Part shown: piece after piece, positions 1-10,969 of the stretch | Layout of the letters: each line of letters starts with the position of its first letter | How positions within the stretch are numbered: the first letter of the stretch is position 1 | Assembly: GCA_964017065.1 (NCBI GenBank) | Contig: OZ024786.1 | Location: 4,317,781 to 4,381,780, forward strand | Direction: 5' to 3' | DNA: 64,000 bases | Origin: Haliclona indistincta | Taxonomy: Eukaryota > Porifera > Demospongiae > Haplosclerida > Chalinidae | Position numbers and translations under genes: made by a program | Notes under the pieces: generated by a model | Databases searched by the model: none | What the model saw: the letters and a program-made list of their open reading frames with translations, nothing else | Told to the model about the DNA's origin: nothing

Positions 1-3000
1 TTGTGTCCTTTACAACTCGCTTCAAGTGATATTTGGCACTTTTCACAGCTGACTCCCAAAGTCCGCCAAAGTGTGGACTGCGTTCTGGTATGAAGCTCCA
101 CTCAATCTTCTTGGTTGTGCAGAACTGAGAAATGATTCCATTGGTACTTTCCTTCTGGAGAAATTCGTACAATTCCTTGAGCTCTCTACTGGCACCTACA
201 AAGTTTCGGCCATGATCACTCCAAATTAATGATGGGTAACCCCGGCGTGCTGTGAATCGACGTAGTGTAGCTATAAAAGCCTCAGTTGTAAGGTCGGATA
301 CAAGTTCAATATGAACTGCCTTGACAGCAAGAGATACAAAGATGCAAATATAGGCCTTTCTTGCCACTGACCTGCGAGTCGTACCACTTTTCACATAAAT
401 GGGACCAGCGTAATCCACACCAACTTTCTCGAAGACCGTTCCGGGAGTGACACGTTCCAGCGGAAGCTGTCCTAAAATCTGTGGGGATGGTCTGACTGTC
501 TGCTTGCGGCAAGTGACACACTGGCGGGTTACTGAGCGAACAGCCTTTCTCATGCTGATCATGTGAAAACGTCGAGACAGGGAAGACTGCAATAAAGTTG
601 GACCAGCATGCAACAGTCTTGTATGCTCAGAACGTATGATGAGTTTTGCAACACAACACTTACCATCGAGAATGATTGGATGTGTCTGAGAATAGGGCAA
701 ATTGGTGAGAGATTCACGTCCTCCAACTCGTAAAACGTTGTCAGAGTCTAAGAAAGGGTGTAGAGAAATGAGACGAGAGCCTTTGGGTAGAGATTTCTTT
801 GACTTGAGAGCATTGAGATCCACAGAGAACGACCTTTGTTGTGAAAACGTGATCCAGTAGGTCTCAGCTGCGGTCAATTCAGTTACACTCAGACAATGAG
901 GTGTAATTTGAAGAACATGTCCAGATTGAGAGGAACGACAGTTTCGGACAAAGCGTTGTATCCAAGCTGTGACATGTTGAAGACGAACGAAAGTAGAGTA
1001 ACGATCAAGGGAAATGACCGGTTTGTGTGAAGCAACAAGAGAGACCAAACAGATGTCGTCTTCTCCTTCAAGATTGCTCAAGTTCTTGTTCACAACTGTG
1101 TGTGGCCAATCTTGAGGATCTTCAGTCAGCCAGCTAGGTCCGTTCCACCAAAGAGAATGTTGTGAGAGCTCTGAAGGGAACAATCCTCTAGAAGCACAGT
1201 CGGCTGGGTTGTCATAACCTCTGACATGTCTCCATAAAGCAGCTGTTGTCTTTTCCAATATCCGAGTCACTCGATTGCCGACAAATGGTTTAAATCGTCG
1301 AGGATCTCCCTTCAGCCAATCGAGCACTACCGTGCTGTCAGTCCAAGCAACAAGATCACAGTTTGGAAGGTCAAACACTTTGTTCACATGTGTAATCACT
1401 TGCGAGAGTAGGAGAGCACCACACAGTTCTAGACGAGGGATTGTCTGGCGTTTCAATGGAGCTACTCGAGTTTTGGAAGTGACAAGCGACACATGGACCG
1501 AACCAGTAGGGTCTTGTATGCGAATATACACAACAGCAGAGTATGCTTCCTCTGACGCGTCAGAGAAGCCGTGTAATTGAGTAGAACATAGAGCAGGATT
1601 ACAAGGGAAGTGACAACGACATACTGGTATGTTAGAGAGAAGTGGTAACTCACACTTCCAGCGATGCCAAATGCTGAGGAGATCAGATGGAACCGCATCA
1701 TCCCAGTTGATTCTTCTTTCCCATATCCTTTGTAGTAGGATTTTGGCCTTGATCACGGACGGAGAGAACCACCCCATGACATCGAACGTCTTTGCAATGT
1801 CTGACGCGATCTGTCGCTTTGTAGCTGATTCAGGAACTGGTAGCTGTGAAATGGCTAGACGAAATACATCAGTTTCTGAATTCCACTCGACTCCAAGAGT
1901 TTTGATGTAGCAGTTTGCTTCGGGAATGCTTTGGGTGAATTGTTCTTCCTTAAGATCAGGTTTGACGTGTGCAAGTGCTGCAGGATCAGAAGATTTCCAC
2001 TTTCGAAGTGTAAATTGGGCCTCAGAGAATAATTCCTGGAGCTCAGTCTGTAGCTGAGCTGCTTCTGGCACAGTAGCTGCTCCCGTTAGACAATCGTCTA
2101 CGTAAAAGGAGGTTTCAACCACAGCTGCTGCACGAGGATACTTGGACTTCAAGTTGATAGCATTCTGTTTGACAGTCATGTTGGCTGCGAATGGCGAAGC
2201 TGATACACCAAAGGTGAGACGTGTCATTCGGTAGTCGACAAGAGGCTTGTCACGGCATTCTCTCCACAAGAAACGATGATAGTCCTTATCTGCAGGAGAG
2301 AGTTCGATGGCTCTGTACATCTTGCTAATATCAGCTGTGAGTGCTATGGGATGCAATCTGAATCGTAGTAATACATCCACCAATGATGAGTGCACAGTGG
2401 GTCCGATCATTAAAGTATCGTTGAGAGATACGTCTGTGTTTGACTTCGCTGAGGCGTCAAATACGACCCTAAGTTTGGTAGTCACACTGGAGTCCTTCTT
2501 CACAGCGTGCATGGGCATATAGTAGACCTGTTTGGGTGGTTTATACAGGTCCATGATGGGTACCTCCTCAGCGTGACCCAATGTGAAATATTCCTTCATG
2601 ACATCAGCAAATTGGTCGAATTCACCTTTGGAATGAAGTGAATGTTCCAGAGTGAGAAACCTTCGGACAGCTTGTGACCTAGATTCACCGATATTAGGGG
2701 CATTGGAGTGTTTCGGCAAAGGGACAATGAATCGACCTTCAGGAGAACGAGAGTGATTGTCATGATAGTGTTTTACCACAGACTGCTCTTCGGAAGACAG
2801 TACTGGACCTTCTAGACCGGCTTCTTCGATTTCCCAGAATCGACGGAGCAAGTCATCACTGGACAACAGGGTTGTATGACACGAGACAATATTATTGAGA
2901 GAGTGTGGATCAGCGTTTCCAGCCAATACCCAACCAAACACAGTTTCTAGAGCAGTAGGAAAACCAGGTGGACCATACCGCCGGCCATTCAGGAGTGCAC

Positions 3001-3064
3001 CAACGAAAATATCTACTCCGAGAAGTATGTCGATTGTTCCAGGTGTGCCAAATTGTGGGTCCGC
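1..3064 (-). CDS. pol: BEL/Pao Pol: reverse transcriptase, RNase H, integrase (partial)
   Basis: I checked this frame codon by codon: it is open for about 1021 codons from 3064 to the window edge. After the protease linker it shows an LxGxD-type segment, then reverse transcriptase with the YVDD catalytic box at 2093-2104. An RNase H domain follows, with a GFSDAS start near 1.57 kb. The integrase has an HHCC zinc-binding region at about 520-640 and the three DDE catalytic residues: Asp at 413-415 (VDYAGP), Asp at 215-217 (SDHGRNF) and Glu at 53-55 (PHFGGLWE). These motifs are diagnostic of BEL/Pao. The product copies element RNA into DNA and inserts it. It has no methionine start of its own just after the upstream stop, so it would need readthrough, or it is silenced by that stop. 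The C-terminus is outside the window. Confidence 0.93.
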
Positions 3065-4984
3065 TTACTGAATTCCATTCAGGTGATCCCAACTTGAATT
3101 CAGAGCGACAGCAGAAACAGGAAGTGGACAAGTTACACGAGGGACAATGATGGCTGAGACGTTGAACTGCTTGCTCGTACAGTTGAGGGGAGACACATGG
3201 AACGATGTAACTGATTGAGACGAGTGGGAGGGCAAGAAACCAGTGATTCCAGATATTTGGTTGAATTGCTTTGTGCGTCGAAGCTGGAGAGATCTTGCAA
3301 GATGCTCAGTGACAAAAGAGGTAGATGATCCAGAATCCAAAAGTGCACGAGCCTTTATAGAGAGACCATTGGGAGCAAGTACTGAGACTTGGCAAGTCAT
3401 CAACAGATTATTTGACTTGAGACCAGTTGCAGTATTGGAAGACACGGGATTCCGTAGATATGGAGGCTCAGCAGGAGTGTTCGACGGATCAACATGGAGA
3501 AGAGAGTGATGAGGTTTCTGACACTCTTTGCACTTGTGCAACGATTTGCAATGCTTAGAGAAATGCCCGGGTCTGAGACAGTTGATACACAACTTATTCT
3601 CTTTGACCATTGTGATCATGCGATCGTGAGAAAGTGATCTGAATTTTGTGCATGCAAAGACAGGGTGACTTTCGGTCTTGCACACTGGACAGGGTTCACT
3701 AGTCGGTGTATAAGCATTAGCGGGAAAGCAGGGTACTGGTTTCCTTTTCATTTCATTACCAGTTGGTTTCTTGACACTGTCTGGAACGGTGTGCTCGGAA
3801 GCCTGTGCGCGCAAGTTCACGAATTCGAGCAGGTCGTTGAAGTGAGGGACTTCGGTAGATCCGCTCGTGTGCTTTTGCCATTCAAACATAGTAGCCGTAT
3901 CCAATTTTAGCTCGAGAACTGATGTGACGAATGGTCCAGATGGTTCATAATCCATACACTTCAAAGCACGTAGATGTTGTTGCACAGTGTCATGTAGGTA
4001 ACGTAATTCCTTTCCACTGCCTTGCTTGAGTGGTGGTATGTCGAGAATTTTCTTCACGTGTGTCTGGTGAATTAGTCTCGGTCTATCAAAACGACATTTG
4101 AGACATTTGACGGCTTCTGCATAGTTGTCTCCTGTGCGAGACAAACCTTCTATGACTTGCTTTGCAGAACCATCCTTCACTGCGTGACGAAGATACACAA
4201 GTTTCTCGGAATCTGAAAGAGCTTTACGACTGTCAACGGCTACGGAAAATTGTTCCCAGAACGATCTCCAGAATAGGACATTACCATTGAATGTGGGCAC
4301 ATCGACCTTCGGAAGCTTGACTCCTGTGCTGTCATGTGGTGTCGCTGATAATGTAGTAGCCTTTCCTTCCAACAATCGCTTGAGCTTGAGTGAATTGTCG
4401 AAGATAGTCTTATCAAGTGTAGATTGAAGTACAGCAACTTCGTCCTTGTCGTCAAGGTCTACGGCAGCAAGGGATCTGGAGATGTCGGTCAGTTCCTGTT
4501 TGAACTCACGTAGCTGTTCTTCTCGCTGACGTACGAGACAATTGTCGATAGTTGATTCCTTGTCAAACTTAGCAATTTCAGATCCAGTAGCATCGATGGT
4601 CTTCTGGAGGCGTGTGAGACGTTTGTGCGCTACGGTACGAATCTCAGGTTCTGTGCTTGTTGCGGTACAATTCAGAATGAGTTGGTTGGTACGTGCGCTA
4701 AGTTCATCGATCAACTCCTCGTGTTCGTCGAGAACATCTTGTTCTTTCCGTAAATCAGCGTCTGAACTGAGTAGATCGATCACAGATAAGTGTAACTTCT
4801 TGAATTCGGCGTCCACGGTGTCAAGCTTCTTCAGCAGCTGACGAGCGGCTAGAAGTGTTTTTGCAGGGTCTGTTCTTGCGTGGGCAGCTTCCAAATCTTT
4901 CAGCTTGTTCGTCAATCGGGTCATGGATCCTCGTGGAACTCCTCTCCTCCTCTTAGCGGCGGAGATTTCTTCGGCAGAGGCCAT
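3065..4984 (-). CDS. gag: BEL/Pao Gag and aspartic protease
   Basis: This frame of about 639 codons begins at the ATG at 4982-4984; the same frame also has a TTG two codons upstream that I do not favour. Residues 20-215 are rich in charged heptads and look coiled-coil. Residues about 226-375 match the DUF1759 Gag region of Pao elements. Three zinc-knuckle-like Cys/His clusters follow at about 432-445, 466-479 and 485-497. A retropepsin-like DUF1758 protease starts near 530, with its active-site DSG at 550-552. The product would form the particle and process the polyprotein. The frame stops with TAA at 3065-3067, exactly at the usual join of protease and reverse transcriptase, and Pol resumes in the same frame at the next codon. 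Confidence 0.92.
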   Translation of the reverse strand: MASAEEISAAKRRRGVPRGSMTRLTNKLKDLEAAHARTDPAKTLLAARQLLKKLDTVDAEFKKLHLSVIDLLSSDADLRKEQDVLDEHEELIDELSARTNQLILNCTATSTEPEIRTVAHKRLTRLQKTIDATGSEIAKFDKESTIDNCLVRQREEQLREFKQELTDISRSLAAVDLDDKDEVAVLQSTLDKTIFDNSLKLKRLLEGKATTLSATPHDSTGVKLPKVDVPTFNGNVLFWRSFWEQFSVAVDSRKALSDSEKLVYLRHAVKDGSAKQVIEGLSRTGDNYAEAVKCLKCRFDRPRLIHQTHVKKILDIPPLKQGSGKELRYLHDTVQQHLRALKCMDYEPSGPFVTSVLELKLDTATMFEWQKHTSGSTEVPHFNDLLEFVNLRAQASEHTVPDSVKKPTGNEMKRKPVPCFPANAYTPTSEPCPVCKTESHPVFACTKFRSLSHDRMITMVKENKLCINCLRPGHFSKHCKSLHKCKECQKPHHSLLHVDPSNTPAEPPYLRNPVSSNTATGLKSNNLLMTCQVSVLAPNGLSIKARALLDSGSSTSFVTEHLARSLQLRRTKQFNQISGITGFLPSHSSQSVTSFHVSPLNCTSKQFNVSAIIVPRVTCPLPVSAVALNSSWDHLNGIQ

Positions 4985-5109
4985 AGTCAAACAATGTCAA
5001 AGTGAGCACGTGGTGCCAAGGGAGCAAATATCGTATCACGACGACACGGCCGTCGAGACTGACAAAAAGGTTCAAACGACACAATAACAATAGGAAAGCT
5101 TACAGAGAG

Positions 5110-5127
5110 ATCCGGCTCGGTGGACCA
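5110..5127 (-). other. Probable tRNA primer binding site
   Basis: Read on the minus strand, TGGTCCACCGAGCCGGAT starts with TGG, the complement of a tRNA CCA tail, and continues as a plausible acceptor/T-stem complement. It sits 126 bases before the Gag ATG and two to three bases after a CA dinucleotide that would end the 5' LTR. This is the position expected for a primer binding site. I did not assign the tRNA species. Confidence 0.6.
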
Positions 5128-5129
5128 AA

Positions 5130-5560
5130 TGTTGACGCTTTGAGGATTCAACAAGATAAAGTTTTATGTCAACCATTTTATGATAACAAAAAACATGAGA
5201 TGAGAGTGAGCGAGTCAACAATTATAATGAGAGTGGAATAAGCGTGATCAGACGCTATCGACTACTTTGCTGACTACTTTGCTGGGCGTGTGCTAAACTA
5301 ACTACTACATTACTCTGCTGGTAATAAACGTCATCGCTAATGCACCGCGCAGTTTACTTTTGGGAAAATTGCGGCTGAACGTTCCTTCCTCTAATTTGCT
5401 CCTGACAAAACAAATGCGAGCTACTTAAGGTTGCGGGTAATAGTTCGCTGTTGTTGCCAGCGGGATTGTTGCTAGCAACAACTTGTGAGCATTTCGAGCC
5501 AACAAAGCGATTGGCAAGCCATTCTTCTAGGGCTGCGAGTTAATGTCAGTACGCTAGTGA
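5130..5560 (-). repeat. Probable 5' LTR of the BEL/Pao element (outer end not fixed)
   Basis: The inner boundary is suggested by CA next to the primer binding site; on the plus strand the block starts TGTTGACG at 5130. The outer boundary cannot be set because the 3' LTR is outside the window. A 5-base target duplication therefore could not be sought. About 350-430 bp would be a normal length for this superfamily. Confidence 0.45.
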
Positions 5561-5696
5561 CCTGTGTTTCTCATAAAAAATCTAAAGAGCAAATTTTCAT
5601 AAAGGACAAATATCTGGTGCAAAATTTTATCTCTGAAATTGGCTGTGAATTGTGAAGGTCGATAATGATATTTACAAAAAGGGTAATGTAACTAAC

Positions 5697-5993
5697 CTCG
5701 TAATACTGTAAGAATTTTTTTGTATCAGTTTCAGATTGGAACCAAGTAGCAAGTCTTATAGCAAATGTTGTTAAATCTGGACTTGACAGATGTTGACATA
5801 CAGCTCTTTTTAGACCTAGTTCACACTTTCTATTGATCGAAATATTTTCTTGACGTAAAAAATCTTCAACTAGTATGTTGGCTAGAGAAGTATTGGCTAC
5901 AGAAGAAATTGATAGATAAGACATACACAACAATGACATATTCCGCACATTTTGATCTTGCCATTTCACACCTCTGGAAGATGACCTTGATTG
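5697..5993 (-). CDS. Orphan internal exon, 99 codons, unknown protein
   Basis: The minus strand has a polypyrimidine tract and AG at 5994-6000, an open 297-base segment, and a GTTAGT donor at 5691-5696. The exon is in phase 0 at both ends and lies within a longer open frame (5571-6032). The translation is leucine-rich and helical-looking (for example SISSVANTSLANILVEDFLR). I do not recognise the family. No partner exon is visible. The BEL/Pao element lies immediately downstream, so it may have landed in the next intron. It could also be a fragment of a dead gene. Confidence 0.4.
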
Positions 5994-6036
5994 CTGGGAG
6001 AGAAAAGTTAAGGGTAAAACCCTAAACCCCAATAAC

Positions 6037-6180
6037 TAGGTAAGGCATACCTAGTCTATGAACAGGCTATAACTACCAGAGAAACACATTTTTCGCACAG
6101 CTTGCTCGCCACATTGTTTGCACAGCTTGCTCGATATACCTCAAATACAACGGGAGTAGGCAAACCCGTGTATAGGTATT
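6037..6180. repeat. Fragment of dispersed repeat K (AAGGCATACCTAGTC block)
   Basis: This segment (taaggcatacctagtctatg ... ctcaaatacaacg) recurs at about 10.52, 17.83 and 28.76 kb inside the larger K repeat. Bases 6180-6325 hold no gene; near 6267 there is a short GCCTACTCCCATTTCGCC string that also occurs in the TIR of the element at 23420. Confidence 0.7.
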
Positions 6181-6329
6181 TTGACTCTGAAAATTTTAGC
6201 TCATTAAGTTGGGGAACAAAACTGTATTAGGGTCAGACTCAGGTCTTGTTGTATTAGGCCACATGGCCTACTCCCATTTCGCCTACTAAAAACTCTATAT
6301 CTACAATATAACTTACTTAAGCAAATTAA

Positions 6330-6822
6330 CCCTTCAAAAGCGGCGGGCGACTATAGTCGCCCGGCAAGTTTGACGTCACCGGAAGTGGGCGTTAAAATTC
6401 GAAGATAGTTTATTTCACCTATGGACCAAATACAGCTATGTGGGGTGTGATGGCGAGCCATTGGCGGGGCCTGCGGCCCCGCCAAGCAGAGCTATGGCGG
6501 GATTACCTAGCACCACTGGGTCTCCAGGGGCTTCTTGACATAAAAAGCAGCCATACGTGCACTAAATTTGTCTCACACGTGCTGTTTTGAGCGAACAAGC
6601 GGCGTTTTTTGCTCCGGTGAGAGTGATTCTAGCACACGACAGTTGGTAGATCGTCAAGTGGGCGTGGTTAACCGCAATTGTCATTGACGACAAGCCCGCA
6701 CGTTGTGCAAGTTGATTTTGCATATTAACAGCGATCACAGCGCTAGTTTGTCTGTCTAATGGTTACAAAGGTTAGTGAAATTCACAAAAGAGAGGCTGGA
6801 ATTGCTGTCCGCACTTGAAGGG
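6330..6822. mobile_element. TTAA-flanked MITE (piggyBac-like), 493 bp
   Basis: The element is bounded by TTAA at 6326-6329 and 6823-6826. Its ends are inverted repeats: CCCTTCAAAAGCGG on the left, and CCCTTCAAGTGCGG when the right end is reverse-complemented. TTAA targets and CCC-starting termini are typical of piggyBac elements. It encodes no transposase. Inside are a perfect 20-bp palindrome at 6344-6363 (CGGGCGACTATAGTCGCCCG) and a 10-bp stem with 3-base loop at 6462-6484. Bases 6823-7109 hold no supported gene. Confidence 0.75.
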
Positions 6823-7109
6823 TTAAGACAACAGCCACTAAGTGGATTTGATGTGAATTGAGAGATATTTGATAGCTAACAATGGTATGCACGGCATGTG
6901 ATCATGCACGGGAGAAATTCTAATTATTGCACACTTGGAGATTTTGGCGAATGGCATATTCGAATTGTAACCGTACTATTTTCCACGGAAGTGGGCGTGT
7001 CCATCAAGTCATGGTCGTTTTTGGTTGCATGGAGTCGCTGGAGTTCCTTACCTGTACATATCTATTTGGCTACATTTAGCGACTAAATACTGTCAATGAA
7101 CAGTCAATG

Positions 7110-7959
7110 CTACAGTGCTACTGGTACTAGTGTCTCTACTACAGTGCTACTGGTACTAGTGTCTCTACTACAGTGCTACTGGTACTAGTGTCTCTACTAC
7201 AGTGCTACTGGTACTAGTGTCTCTACTACAGTGCTACTGGTACTAGTGTCTCTACTACAGTGCTACTGGTACTAGTGTCTCTACTACAGTGCTACTGGTA
7301 CTAGTGTCTCTACTACAGTGCTACTGGTACTAGTGTCTCTACTACAGTGCTACTGGTACTAGTGTCCACTACAGTGCTACTGGTACTAGTGTCTACTACA
7401 GTGCTACTGGTACTAGTGTCTCTACTACAGTGCTACTGGTACTATAGTGTCTCTACTACAGTGCTACTGGTACTAGTGTCTCTACTACAGTGCTACTGGT
7501 ACTAGTGTCTCTACTACAGTGCTACTGGTACTAGTGTCTCTACTACAGTGCTACTGGTACTAGTGTCTCTACTACAGTGCTACTGGTACTAGTGTCTCTA
7601 CTACAGTGCTACTGGTACTAGTGTCCACTACAGTGCTACTGGTACTAGTGTCCACTACAGTGCTACTGGTACTAGTGTCTCTACTACAGTGCTACTGGTA
7701 CTAGTGTCTCTACTACAGTGCTACTGGTACTAGTGTCTCTACTACAGTGCTACTGGTACTATAGTGTCTCTACTACAGTGCTACTGGTACTAGTGTCTCT
7801 ACTACAGTGCTACTGGTACTAGTGTCTCTACTACAGTGATGCTGGTACTAGTGTCTACTACAGTGCTACTGGTACTAGTGTCTCTACTACAGTGATGCTG
7901 GTACTAGTGTCTCTACTACAGTGATGCTGTTACTAGTGTCTCTACTACAGTAGAGTGTC
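7110..7959. repeat. Minisatellite A, 29-bp unit
   Basis: About 29 tandem copies of a unit containing TACTACAGTGCTACTGGTACTAG, shortened here by the reporting limit to ACTACAGTGCTACTGGTACT. Some units lack one or two CT pairs (27 bp), and the last three carry GATGCTG in place of GCTACTG, the form dominant in arrays B and C. Short open frames in it reflect the repeat and are not genes. Confidence 0.95.
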
Positions 7960-7961
7960 TC

Positions 7962-8226
7962 TACACTCTATATTCGCATCACACCGCCCAGTGGGAAATA
8001 CACGAGCTTGGTGCACAATATACTAATAGTCTACACAATCATAGTCATAAACCTAAGCGAAAAAATACACAACACACGGTGAACAGGTCACTGCATATTA
8101 TTTGGACAATTCAAGAATGCTGATGCAGTATGCTACTATTTGCATCAAGCCAGTCAGAATCAGTGTACAAGCACTTTGTTAGTTAAACAATAATAATCAA
8201 TATCAATTTGGGGATGACGCTTGCAA
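7962..8226. repeat. Dispersed repeat following minisatellite A (F block)
   Basis: The sequence after the array (tctatattcgcatcacaccg ... caatttggggatgacgcttg) is nearly repeated after minisatellite B at 15200-15450. Array and flank therefore moved or duplicated together. No gene is visible. Confidence 0.75.
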
Positions 8227-8229
8227 AGT

Positions 8230-9452
8230 CCAGTCTAGACATTCCAAAATTGCACATTTCACTAACATGAAATGTTTTTACTCATAAAAACTAAACGATA
8301 GGTTTTATAGCAGTCAAACTTGGTGAGAAGGCTGATACATCCTTCTAGAGTAAGTGTGCTTAGTCTAAACTGCAAGCATTACTTGATCTCAAAGATACAA
8401 TTGGCGAAGTGGCAGTTGTCGGAAACACCCAATTAGCTTTTATTTTTAGACCATAAAATCTGTAAGAAGCTTAGTTAAGGAAAACTCTTCGGTGTGCAGG
8501 CGAACAACTAGTTCATCTACCAAATACTCTAGAGCCAATGCTTAACTACAAAGCAAACTAAAGTTCGGTCCAAAACAAACTCAAATTCAACAAAAATCAA
8601 AGTCAGAAAGTTTTTAGACTCAAAAATCTGCAACTTTGCGAGTTAAGAAAAAGTGCTCCGCAGGCAAGTAGCCTTATGCCTTAGCTAATCACAGCTCTTC
8701 GCTCGTGGCTGTAACTTACACCGTCGGCGAATACGAGGTGCTGGTAGCAGCAACACTCGCCCGCTCTGTTAGTCTTCGTCTTAGTTTATGACGTACGTTT
8801 TCCAAGTTGATGACCGTACATTCCCGCATATTCTATCGGATATGCAGATAAATTGACGTCATCAATCTGGCAACAGTCATTGGTACGTCATAACTAAGAC
8901 GAAGACGAACAGAGCGGACGAGTGCTGCTGCTACCAGCACCTCGTATTCGCCGACGGTGTAAGTTACAGCCACGAGCGAAGAGCTGTGATTAACTAAGGC
9001 ATAAGGCTACTTGCCTGCGGAGCGCTTTTTCTTAACTCGCAAAGTTGCAGATTTTTGAGTCTAAAAACTCTTTCTGACTTTGATTTTTTGTTGATTATTG
9101 AGTTTGTTTTGGACCGAACTTTAGTTTGCGTGATAGTTAAGCATTGGCTCTAGAGTATTTGGTAGATGAACTAGTTGTTCGCCTGCACACCGAAGACTTT
9201 TCCTTAACTAAGCTTCTTACAGATTTTATGGTCTAAAAATAAAAGCTAATTGGGTGTTTCCGACAACTGCCACTTCGCCATTTGTATCTTTGAGATCAAG
9301 TAAGGCTTGCAGTTTAGACTAAGCACACTTACTCTAGAAGGATGTATCAGCCTTCTCACCAAGTTTGACTGCTATAAAACCTATCGTTTAGTTTTTATGA
9401 GTAAAAACATTTCATGTTAGTGAAATGTGCAATTTTGGAATGTCTAGACTGG
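8230..9452. mobile_element. Foldback element, 1.22 kb, arms about 580 bp
   Basis: The sequence from 8230 (CCAGTCTAGACATTCC) rightwards is the reverse complement of the sequence from 9452 leftwards. Arms of about 580 bp flank a loop of roughly 70 bp near 8810-8882. There is no reading frame. It interrupts a repeat whose uninterrupted copy is seen at 16862-16890 (gatgacgcttgcaaaagtac), so its insertion can be inferred directly. Flanking bases TTGCAAAGT and AAGCACTGT are only partly alike, so the target duplication is unclear. The right end can also be read as CAGTGCTTCCAG, a hAT-like start. Confidence 0.85.
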
Positions 9453-9460
9453 AAGCACTG

Positions 9461-10890
9461 TACAGGAACAAGGCTTGAAAGAGGAACAAGATGGAATAAT
9501 GCTAGCAAGGCATGAAATACGGTGAACAGCTAGGTCACTGCATACATGTACATGGACAATTCAAGGAGACATTAAACTGTAGTTAGGAGAGGTAACATAG
9601 GGTGGACTACATTATTCGCATCACACCAGCTTGGTGCACAATATATTATTAGTGTACACACTAACACTAACCAAGTAGCCATCTCCTACATGTATCTAGG
9701 ATCAGGGCACAGCTGCTAGGCATATGGCTATGACACATACGACTGTAAGTGTGAACAGGTTGTTCAATATAAGGATCACCAGCTTACAGAAGATTCAAGT
9801 CAGTCAGTTCCTTTCAGTATACAAGCTGATTATTCGCAGTATATCAAAACCAATTTGGGGAATCAACTCATTGTCACCTGTTGCAGTCAAATTGACCAAT
9901 TTCAGATAAGAGATACAAAAGCAAAAGTCACTTGATACACAGATTTTACGAGTCATCGAGAACTAGGCACATGTACATGCAGCAAGTCTGACGACGGTAA
10001 TACATAGACGACAGCAAGTCTGACATCTAAATGCTGTGCTATTGTGTACATGGTGCTACTCACCTGGGTGAGGGCAGCAAGGGCTGAGGGTGAGGGCAGC
10101 AAGGGTGAGGGCAGCAAGGGTGAGGGCAGCAAGGGTGAGGGCAGCAAGGCTGAGGGTAGCAAGGCTGAGGGTAGCAAGGAGGGCAGCAAGGGCCGAGGGC
10201 AGGGAAAGGCTGAGAAGGAGGACAGCGAAGCCTATAATGACAAAGAGAATTGGAGGTAAGTTGCTAGAAGGTAGTCTTACCAAAGAATACAACAAATGAC
10301 TATGGGATCAGGTATTTTGTACAATTTATAGGCAACCACAACATTCCATATGCACAACTCAGGATTCTACGTTCCCCTGACCCTTGTATTCACATATGCA
10401 GGAGGCATGGACCTGTTCGACTAACAAACACCTAAAATCTTGGATATTTCCAAATAGACTACTATTCTCAAATAATGTGCTCAACCCTATAATACACACG
10501 AAGGTCTCCACAAAGGAGGTAAGGCATACCTAGCCTATGAACAGGCTAGCTACCAGAGAAACACATTATTGCACAGCTAGCTCTTAGTCGATATACCTCA
10601 AATACAACGAGTCGCTGTGGGATCAGGTATAATTTTGTACATGTAAAGCCCATCACAGCCTTCAACATAGTATGTTAGTATGTTAGTCACAGGTATTCAA
10701 AATACTCGTGCATTTGATTGGTCAATACAACAACTCCATAAACCTGAGTGAGTGTGTGGCACCGAAGTGAAATGAAATCTACTATGACTCAGAGGCATCT
10801 ACTCACTCCTGGCACTGCAGTTGAATACCTTTCTTGTATGCATAGGAGACAATGCTTTGTCATACTACCTATGTCGATCCCGGTATGACG
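9461..10890. repeat. Dispersed repeat K, copy 1
   Basis: This block is closely matched by 16880-18260 and in part by 27625-29200. It starts with acaggaacaaggcttgaaag and ends near gatcccggtatg. Small open frames in it recur between copies with substitutions and length changes and have no recognisable product. I treat the block as non-coding repeat, possibly a decayed non-autonomous element. It contains an internal 15-bp minisatellite at 10066-10215. Confidence 0.85.
10066..10215. repeat. 15-bp minisatellite (GGCAGCAAGGGTGAG) inside K copy 1
   Basis: About ten units of GGCAGCAAGGGTGAG and variants. The matching site has about two units in K copy 2 (17505-17545) and about fourteen in K copy 3 (28255-28460), so the tract varies between copies. 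The purine-rich strand is open in several frames only because the unit length is a multiple of three. Confidence 0.9.
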
Positions 10891-10969
10891 CGTTAGATGT
10901 AAATAATAAAATGGGAGACAAGATTTTAGGGAGGGCCTCGCCTTCCCTAGCCCCCCCCTATAGATCCGT

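Larger units (their letters stand above)
1..5130 (-). mobile_element. BEL/Pao LTR retrotransposon, internal region, cut by window start
   Basis: Reading the minus strand from about 5130 down to 1 gives a primer binding site, Gag with zinc knuckles, an aspartic protease, reverse transcriptase, RNase H and integrase. This is the order typical of BEL/Pao elements. All parts lie in one reading frame, as is usual for this superfamily, with one in-frame stop at 3065-3067. The 3' end of the integrase and the 3' LTR lie beyond position 1. Apart from the single stop I found no frameshift, so this is a young copy. Confidence 0.95.

Noticed and set aside
3065..3131. Separate small frames (2910-3131, 3133-3348) across the protease region
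   Set aside because: They are shadows in other frames of the Gag-Pol polyprotein.
5130..5220. TGTTGAC...GTCAACA inverted ends as a complete 91-bp LTR
   Set aside because: Too short for a BEL/Pao LTR; without the 3' LTR the match of ends may be chance.
7110..7959. Possible CRISPR-like array
   Set aside because: Units are directly adjacent with no unique spacers, and the genome is eukaryotic. It is a minisatellite.
10044..10299. Overlapping small frames over the GGCAGCAAGGGTGAG tract
   Set aside because: Low-complexity minisatellite. The frames change with unit number between K copies.
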